A DNA stretch of 64,000 bases from Talpa occidentalis (Eukaryota; Chordata; Mammalia; Eulipotyphla; Talpidae): assembly GCF_014898055.3 (NCBI RefSeq), contig NW_026555331.1, forward strand, positions 112,093,194 to 112,157,193. Reading direction: 5' to 3'. The notes under the pieces were generated by a model that had not been told where the DNA came from, made no database searches, and saw nothing but the letters and a program-made list of their open reading frames with translations. Every line of letters begins with the position of its first letter. The first letter of the stretch is position 1. Positions 1-64,000 of this stretch are shown one piece after another. The translations under genes and the position numbers were made by a program.

Positions 1-3000
1 CCTCAATAGCTATTCAGGTCTTCTGCCAGGGTTTGGCCCCCAAACAGTCAACTGAATCCAACACTTGATTCAGTTCCATTCAGTACTATTGTTAGGGTAC
101 TTTTAACTAGTGTTGGACTCAGAATTTTAAACAGACGTATATGCAAATAGGTCTCCAAGAAAGGCACAAATCTGCTAACACCGTTTTTTATTTGACTTTT
201 CCTTGGATAACTCTTTATTATTGGCCAATTCTATCCAAAAAATATCATAATTTGATTTTACTTGCTTATGCTATTTCTTATATTATTTTAAATGTCTAAA
301 ATATTTGGTCATTTGTCCTTTTGAATGAGGGAATATACTCTCATATTATTTTAATCCACATATTTCACACATCTCTACAAATCTAAAAAAGATTTTTCAA
401 CCGATATAAAGCAGCTATATATTAATCTGTGAGATTAAATCTACTCCTTCCCTTTAAAAAAGAATGTCTCATGAGATTTCTATATAAGACTAATTTTACC
501 TATAATTGGTAGATATATATCACTGCAAAAAAATTCAAACTTATAAATGACTTCAGTTCATAATTGTAATCTTCCTTCCTTTTTCCTGGTATATTATGAA
601 ACATTACTTTCACAGGAAAAATAATACTGTTACCCTGTATTTATAATGTTAATGCAGAGGAAATGTTGTATCTTATTATACAAGAAATCTTTAATCTCTG
701 GACTCATATATTCTGTCTGGTCTCCTTTCAGTAAAATATTCCATCAATGTTTAAAATAATGCCATCAGTAAGATTCTGTATGTTATATCAAGGAAGAAAG
801 TTCTATTTTGTATGATATTAATATTTATGAAAGAATATCAGAAAATGTACCATCAGCCTCGCATTTCCAATAATAATGGTTAACAGATTCTTCTTGTCAC
901 TACTATCTTTAATGATAATCTTTATATGCTGACAAGATGTGACTCAGCTCAAGTTAAATAAAGACACCTTCTGATTATACTTGACCTTTCCCATTACTCT
1001 ACCTCTCTAATTTCTCTTTATATGGTCTTAGCTAAAGCCATTTACAAGGACTCATTTAGTTGATACGGCAGGCTTAAGTGGACAGCCTTTCACAATTTTT
1101 TTAACTGAGCACATGTTATCACTCCTCATGAAATTTGCTGCAGTCCATGCATCTTTTACACAGTGTACAAGTATCTAAATGCTAAGCATGTGATAAATTG
1201 TGGGTTTCAGTCAAAAGGTAGGAAGGGAGTTTTTAAGTTCAACAAACTTCTGGGACACAGTCTTGTTTTTATCATCACAGATAAATTAAGATTGTTAATC
1301 TGTTTCTAACATTAAGTTTCTTAAATATAGAAACTACATTCTCCTTACATTTCACAAGGAATCTATGTAATTTTCTTTGCATCATAAATACAGAAAAATA
1401 TTAATGATAGATAATTTATTAAAGATTTCTTAAGAATAACATTTAATATAACTTACTGTCTATAAATTAATCTTTCTTTCAATATTCGTAACATTATAAC
1501 AAACTTATTTCTTTTTATTTAACCTCTAGGGAAGGTAGAGAATATCAGGTTCCTGATCAGCAACATTTGATTATGTTATAAATAAATGGCAAACTAAATA
1601 ATATCTTAAACTTTTTAACTGAATTTATACTTTTCTAGTTTTTATGGCATTGTTCTCTAAATTTTGATGGTTTCATGGAATTTTGGGATATAGACATGAC
1701 TACCACATCAGCCGCCCTGACCAGTATTTAGTTTTATAGTGGGAAAGTTACATGCTATTTTTTACATTACATGCAAATATTTTAGACATGTGCATTAATT
1801 TTTTTATAGTGACCAAAAGAAAAGATTATTTTACTAAATTTTTTCCCTCAAAAAGGACTCCATCCCACACTAATTATAGATTGTTTTTTCCCTTCTTATA
1901 TAATCTTTGTACTTCATTTTGTGTTTTGAATATATACATTTAATGAAAAAATTCTTTTGAAGGTATTTCCTAGTTACTAAGGCAAGAACTAACCTTTATA
2001 ATTTAATAACTCTGGAGGAGGTGACTTACATAAGCTGTAATTATTATTTCTTCCCAGGTCTATACTACCCATGTTTATTGCTTATTTACTTTTATTCACT
2101 TTAGAAGACAAATTGAATCCTACTCTTAGTGTGTTCATAATATAAATTATCTCCAGTATCAGCATTCTAAATTTAAATATCAAATAACAATGTTTCTTGG
2201 AACATTCTTTTTTCTCCAAAAGCTGTTAGGCAAATGGTTAGGCTATTATGAAGGAAGTCTGGTTTGAACTAGAAGGGTCCACTGAAACATAATATTTAAC
2301 TTAATAATCCTCAAAGTGAGAGTACAATGAAAAAAATGTAATTAATTCTTAACCTTAATACTGAAGGAGGCATTTCTCTAGTGCTTTTTTAGCATATGGG
2401 CTGTCTGTTATTGGAATTGTTACTTTAATATTTTAAGAAGTATATAATGTGTACCAAGTCACATTGACAGATATATGGCTATCACTGAAATAATATAAAA
2501 AACTAAGAAAGGGTTTAAAGAAAAAGGAGGGAGTGTCATAAGTAGGAAAAAAAGTGGCTATAATAGGTTAGACTAAAGAAATGGGGTTTGGGGTTCCTCT
2601 AAGGTATGGATCAGAAAGATAGGATCTAATTATTCTATTTCACATTAATCATAATGATGTGAGTTCATTTCAGACACAGAAAGTGAACATTTCAACTGAA
2701 ATGAATATTTTCTAAATCTAAGCTCTATTGTTATTTTCTTATTCTATTGCTGTTTGTAAATATTCCTGAAAACTCAAATTTATAATCCTTGTTACAAAGC
2801 ATACAGATCCTAAATTCTAAAGTAATGATACTGCAATATTAATAATAGCATAAACTAAAAAAATTGTGGAGGTCTTCCTTTGTGAGGAAAAAATAGCCAT
2901 CCATCTAATATATGATATGTAAAAATTCTGGCTACATATTAAGTATGGTCTTGTATTTAATGTCGGAACCAAAGCTAAGTTCACCAACACTTTGACCAGT

Positions 3001-5209
3001 TCAACCAGTACATGTGGACTTTAATCATGTCAATAGGTGCTGTCTCCGTGTGGGAGAAGAACCATGAAGATCAGAGAAACACAGTCTCCAGAGACCAGAT
3101 ACTAATAACTTCCCTGACAATAATGCTTTACAATAACAAGGAACATCAGATTTTCAAGTTAAGTTCAAGTGATTTCCCACGATCACATAGTAGCAAGTGA
3201 ATTTTGATTCCTTGTCATTTGGTTTTCCTATCATGGACCTCAAAGTAAACTTAATTTAAAGACAAGGACAACTGAAATTTCTTATTTATACTTCTTGCTA
3301 TCCTCTAGCTCTGGACACATCTTTATTTGAGTATATGTAGATACTTTTACAAGATTATAAATATCTTAATGCATGCTTTGGTCCATTGGTGTTACCAATT
3401 TCTCTATAATCACTAACATATTCTCAAAAAAGGAAAAATCTTTAGGATATTTACATATTAACAACTTCCTGATCTAAGGTTCATTTCTTTACTACTCCAT
3501 TTTGAGAATTATTGTATAAATCTAAGATTGATTAGCTATGGACAAGGACAAAAATAAATAAAGGTTGTGTTGAAATATACCAAAATACAGAAAAAGAAGT
3601 ATCTACTGGGGAAGTGACAACTTTAAAAACATAAATGAGAACCCAAAAAAAGTAACCAGGTTGATGAAATGGAGATCCTATAATAGCAGAAGGCATGAAA
3701 TTTTATCAATTACATAAAGGATATTCTTAATGTGAAAATATTCCTAACTTTGCTATGCATGTATTGTTAGAATAAGAAATTGGTGTACAGTTTTACATAT
3801 TAATCATATGTTAATCATATGGGTAATTCCCTTATTCTAGATAGAATCCCTGGTGAGAATATGTCTTACGGTACTGTTTTAGCTTTGCTTATATTACATA
3901 CCTGCAACATTTTCCTTTCCTTTTAATATAGTCAACAATATTTAAGTTACATTATAACTTTAGCTTCTATGAAAACAATCATAATTGTTTTTATCTTATT
4001 AATCTAATTTTACTTTCACTAAAGAAAGTCACCAGATTTCTTATATGACTGTCAACTTCTACCCAACAGAAGTCTATATGATTCCATTTCTTCTCCAGTT
4101 ATTGGACATAAGAGTTTAAAACATGTCACAAAGAAATCTAGTTGTTTTTAAGTTTCACTACTTCTATTAACAGTTACTTACTCCAAGGCAAGGTCAATAT
4201 TTGCTAATATCTAATTGGCCAGAAAAACACAACATTACAGTTTAAAATTTTAATTTGTGGAAAAATAAAAGCCCTGGTTCAGGCCTGAAAAAGTACCACC
4301 ATGTTTATTACCTCATATTCCTAAGCTGTGATAGGCATTTAATGGAAAAGTGGGAAAAGTTAAGTAAAGTAGTAATCTGCATAGTTATCTTGAGTACAAA
4401 ACTAGTACTATATGAGCTAGTTTTAAAATGTGAATTATGAAAGGACTAACTTACAATATGGGCTAACAGAAAAAATAGTCAATTCTTAGAGAACGAGATG
4501 AATGATTTCTATCTCTATGCAATTGGTTAAACAAAGATTGTAAAGTTATGATGAATAGTGTATTTTACTTTCTTGACAGGCTTTTTTATTCAGTGAAAGT
4601 ACACTGAATATGTATGTTCTCCAACTATGTAAGTTCTTTCTTAACTACCAGTGCAAATACCAATTAGTACAAAAAGAATTTTCTTATGCAGAGGTAAACG
4701 GGCATATCAATTGCCAGGACCACAATACTGGGTCCAATGCAGTTTATCACTTATGAAAAGATGTTATTAATATAACAGTAACAAATAAAAAATAAACTGT
4801 CTCAGAAAGTGTTAGCAAAAAATGTGTAATAAACATGAAGAAAGCCAATAAATTAATGTAAATGAAAGTGACACCTTAACATACAGGAAGTTTGTTTCAG
4901 ATGGAAAAAAATCCATACATATTACTATATTTCCATACATATTACTATAAAAGTCACACAAGTAAATTCTACTAATTGCAGTACTGTTGGATGAAAGAAC
5001 CATTAAAATTATAATAGACTGATTTTATATTAATACGTAACATAGCACCGTTATTAAAATTATTACATCAAGAACATGAAAAACCAAGATTCATTTATAA
5101 TCATTGCAGCATAAAAATAAAGTGAACTTGGATATAACTGTATTATTCCAAAGATGCTAAAAAGATTTAAACCTTTCAATTGTATTTTCAGATTATTCTC
5201 ATCACATAC
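1..5209 (-). other. ADAM22: ADAM22 intron, 3' side, partial
   Basis: This stretch has no exon that I could match to the known ADAM22 cytoplasmic tail on the minus strand, and no strong repeat or RNA gene. It is AT-rich with short open frames that carry no family features. It is taken as part of the intron leading to the tail exons beyond position 1. Confidence 0.6.
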
Positions 5210-61792
<56,583 letters not shown>

Positions 61793-61869
61793 CTGTGAAG
61801 GACAAGAAAACAATTAGGCATGACCATCAACTCTTGCCTTAGAACAGGATCATTTAAAACTCAGCAGCG

Positions 61870-62141
61870 GGCCTCCCTGGTGGCACAAGGAGTTAAGACG
61901 CAACCTATGAAGCTGTTCGCAGCCTCTGCAGCACGAGTCTGATCCCCCAGCCAGCCAGGGAGCAACCCACATGGCACGGCAGACCTCTCCTGACTTGCCC
62001 ACTGCTCCCCTCAGCAGTGTACTTTGGTCAATCTACCTGTTCTGTTCCCCACTCTATCTCTGGTGAATACTTTCATCCCCCACACCTCTGGCCTGTGCCC
62101 CAGATCTTGTATGCATAAATAAATTTTTAAAAAATAAAAAT
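61870..62141 (+). mobile_element. tRNA-derived T+ SINE
   Basis: It begins GGGCCTCCCTGGTGGCACAA and shares ACGCAACCTATGAAGCTGTT with the 27532 copy, so it belongs to that subtype. The B-box is changed (GAGTCTGATCCC). The end is ATAAATAAATTTTTAAAAAA. The flanks CTCAGCAGC/ATCAGCAAC give an imperfect TSD. Confidence 0.87.
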
Positions 62142-62370
62142 CAGCAACAGCCAGAGGGCAAGTTTACTTCTCAATACACATGTCCAGTTACCACCAGATA
62201 CATAGCACATGATGACACCACACACATATACACACAACATGCTACTGAAAGGAAAAGGCCCCTATTGATTTTGCATAAGCAATAGAATCCCCTCATCCTC
62301 CTTCCAACATATAATTCTAAGACTTTACTATGTAAATCGTTACTGGAAAGCTTATAAAAATGCAAAACAT

Positions 62371-62647
62371 GGGCCTCCCCTGCTGGTACAGCGGTTGAGT
62401 GCTGGGCTGCGAAGCTGCCCGCAGCCTCTGAAATGCCAGTTCGATCCCGGCTGCTCCCCGGCCACCGGAGGAGGGTCCCCACATGGCGCGCAGACCTCTC
62501 CTGCCGCCCGCTGCTCCCCTCAGCAGTGTACTTCGGTCCTTCTGCCTGCTCTGCTCCCCGCTCTGGCTCTGGTGAATTCTCTCACCCTCCTGCGCTTCTG
62601 ACTGTACCCAGTGCTTGTATAAATAAATAAATAAATCTTAAAAAAAT
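62371..62647 (+). mobile_element. tRNA-derived T+ SINE with TSD
   Basis: GGGCCTCCCCTGCTGGTACA start, GCTGGGCTGCGAAGCTGCCC core, GTTCGATCCC B-box, AATAAATAAATAAATCTT end. The 10-bp TGCAAAACAT is exact at 62361-62370 and 62648-62657. Confidence 0.92.
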
Positions 62648-62799
62648 TGCAAAACATTCAGGGCCCTCCTCAAGTTTCTTGGCTGCGGCCCAGAAAGCTA
62701 CATGTGAAAACAAATCCCAGGTATTTCTGAGACAGGTTATCAGAGACTATGCTGAGAACTTCCAACCCACCATAAATCTGGAATAAGTTCTAATAACAA

Positions 62800-63000
62800 A
62801 AGTTGACACATGTCAACAACCTACCCCAAGCTAAATAATTTACATTCATTTCAGCATTTCTAAATCTAGGAAGGTAAAATGGCTATCCTTATTTTACAAG
62901 TAAGGAAACTAAAACTGACAGATGAATTAACTTGCCCAAATTACATAACCAGCAAGAATAGAGGCAGGAACTGAGCCCAGCTCCTGAGCTGCCTATCTGC
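62800..63000 (+). mobile_element. MIR SINE
   Basis: CCTTATTTTACAAGTAAGGAAAC, TTAACTTGCCCAAATTACAT and GGAACTGAGCCCAG follow MIR. Confidence 0.75.
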
Positions 63001-63019
63001 AATCAGCTACGCACCTTCA

Positions 63020-63960
63020 CTCATTCAAAAGGCTAGGTGTTGGGGACACAGTGGGAACAAAACGCTAACCAATCTTCTGCCCTCACAGTGCTGAGGTATA
63101 TTCTAGGACATATAATAATATAGAATAAACAAATTATATACTATATGGTGATAAACTCTAGAGAGAAAAATAAAGCATGTAAAGGGCAATAAATGATGCC
63201 AGAGAATCAGATGTGGAGACCAAACCAGAGGGTCAGAGTGAGGCTTCACAGCAAAGGTGATATTTAAGCAAATATCTGAAAGAAGTGAACAAATGAGTCA
63301 CAACAGTATTATGCAAAGGTATCTCAGATGTGAGCTCCCAGGTGAGAGAATGGTGGAGTGTTCCAGGACTATCAAGAATGCATGGTGTCTGGAATAGTAC
63401 GTGAAAGGAGGAGAGTATCCTGAAATGAGGTCAGGAATAGTGGTGCATTTTATGTAGATCTGCCTGAGGAATTTGGCTTTTACTCTGAGAGAGATGAGGA
63501 ACTAGAAGATTCCAAGCAGAGGATAAACAATCTCTCTTAAATTTTAAAAGAATTGCTCCAGTTGCTAGATAACATTAAACTTCAGGATCATAAAGGCAGG
63601 AATAGGAATGTTTTTGCCATAATCCAGATGAAAGAAAAAGATAGCTTAAATCAGGCTGGTGATGGTGGAGGTGGTAATAATAGGTTAAATTCTAAATATT
63701 TTCCCAAAGCAGAACCAGTAAGATTTGTTAATAGATTTGAAAGGTAATATGCAAGAAAGAGTCAGTGAGAACTCTTATTTTTTACCCGAGTAACTGGAAA
63801 GATGGCTCTGTCATTTAATAAAGGAAAAAGTTTCAGGAAAAACAGAATAGTATAGCACAAGCAGGGTGCAAATAAAGAGTCTGTTTTGACCGCTTGGGGC
63901 TAGAGATGACTATCAGTCAACTGAGAAATCCTCTGGAGGCCATTTGAAGCTACATATGGC
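63020..63960 (-). mobile_element. L2-like element, antisense
   Basis: GGTGTTGGGGACACAGTGGG, CTTCTGCCCTCACAGTGCTGAG, TGGTGATAAACTCTAGAGAG, ATTTGGCTTTTACTCTGAGAG and CCATAATCCAGATGAAAGA occur in the order known from long L2-type insertions. The frame at 63553-63747 is part of this repeat. Confidence 0.55.
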
Positions 63961-64000
63961 CTCGGTACCCACTCAAGAGATCCTGGTAGCCACTCCTTTC

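Larger units (their letters stand above)
61793..64000 (-). other. ADAM22: ADAM22 intron, 5' side, partial
   Basis: This intron precedes the first exon in view and runs off the window. It holds two SINEs (61870-62141 and 62371-62647), a MIR (about 62800-63000) and L2-like sequence to the end. No further prodomain exon was found on the minus strand here. Confidence 0.8.

Noticed and set aside
3012..3200. 62-codon plus-strand frame
   Set aside because: Short, chance-length frame in AT-rich intron; no supporting signal.

Overview
This is a vertebrate (mammalian) nuclear genomic window, AT-rich and dominated by introns and interspersed repeats. The only host gene recognised is ADAM22, on the minus strand, which spans the whole window. 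Twenty-one consecutive coding exons (1,827 nt, 609 codons) can be placed. All have GT-AG splice sites and all junction phases agree. They run from the end of the prodomain (61729-61792) through the furin site, the metalloprotease-like domain, the disintegrin, cysteine-rich and EGF-like modules and the transmembrane segment, to an 18-nt juxtamembrane microexon (5210-5227). The signal-peptide and early prodomain exons lie beyond position 64000. The cytoplasmic-tail exons lie before position 1. The protein is a catalytically dead ADAM: the zinc-site signature is degenerate. It is the neuronal receptor for LGI1, and the aromatic residues of the LGI1 interface are encoded at 42409-42460 and 30821-30920.

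The organism is most likely a bat. The window holds at least nine copies of a tRNA-derived SINE with a B-box (GTTCGATCC) and an AATAAA/TCTTT/A-tail 3' end (T+ class). They resemble the Rhin-1 type I associate with rhinolophoid bats; this assignment is from memory and is an inference. Several copies carry clear target-site duplications (TSDs). Ancient mammalian repeats (MIR, L2, MER20, MLT1, old L1 3' ends, a Tigger-like relic) confirm a placental mammal.

Layout (+ coordinates): 1-9275 3' introns with SINEs and the microexon; 9276-30920 the disintegrin to transmembrane exons; 30921-42408 one large intron carrying a full-length, young-looking L1 in antisense to the gene, with a 15-bp TSD and a YY1-like site near its 5' end. 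This L1 contains a 100-N gap flanked by two noisy copies of the same ~2.35-kb ORF2 segment, best explained as a false assembly duplication. 42409-52053 holds the metalloprotease-like exons. 52054-59739 is an intron with a second, 5'-truncated L1 next to an older L1 fragment. 59740-64000 holds two prodomain exons, further SINEs, an MLT1 LTR and L2-like sequence.

I found no bacterial-type operon, CRISPR array or convincing new multi-gene system. The notable items are the assembly artefact in the L1, the young L1 placed between the two exons of the LGI1 interface, nested SINE insertions, a 1-kb block between 39-bp direct repeats, and one unexplained intronic ORF (40866-41255).
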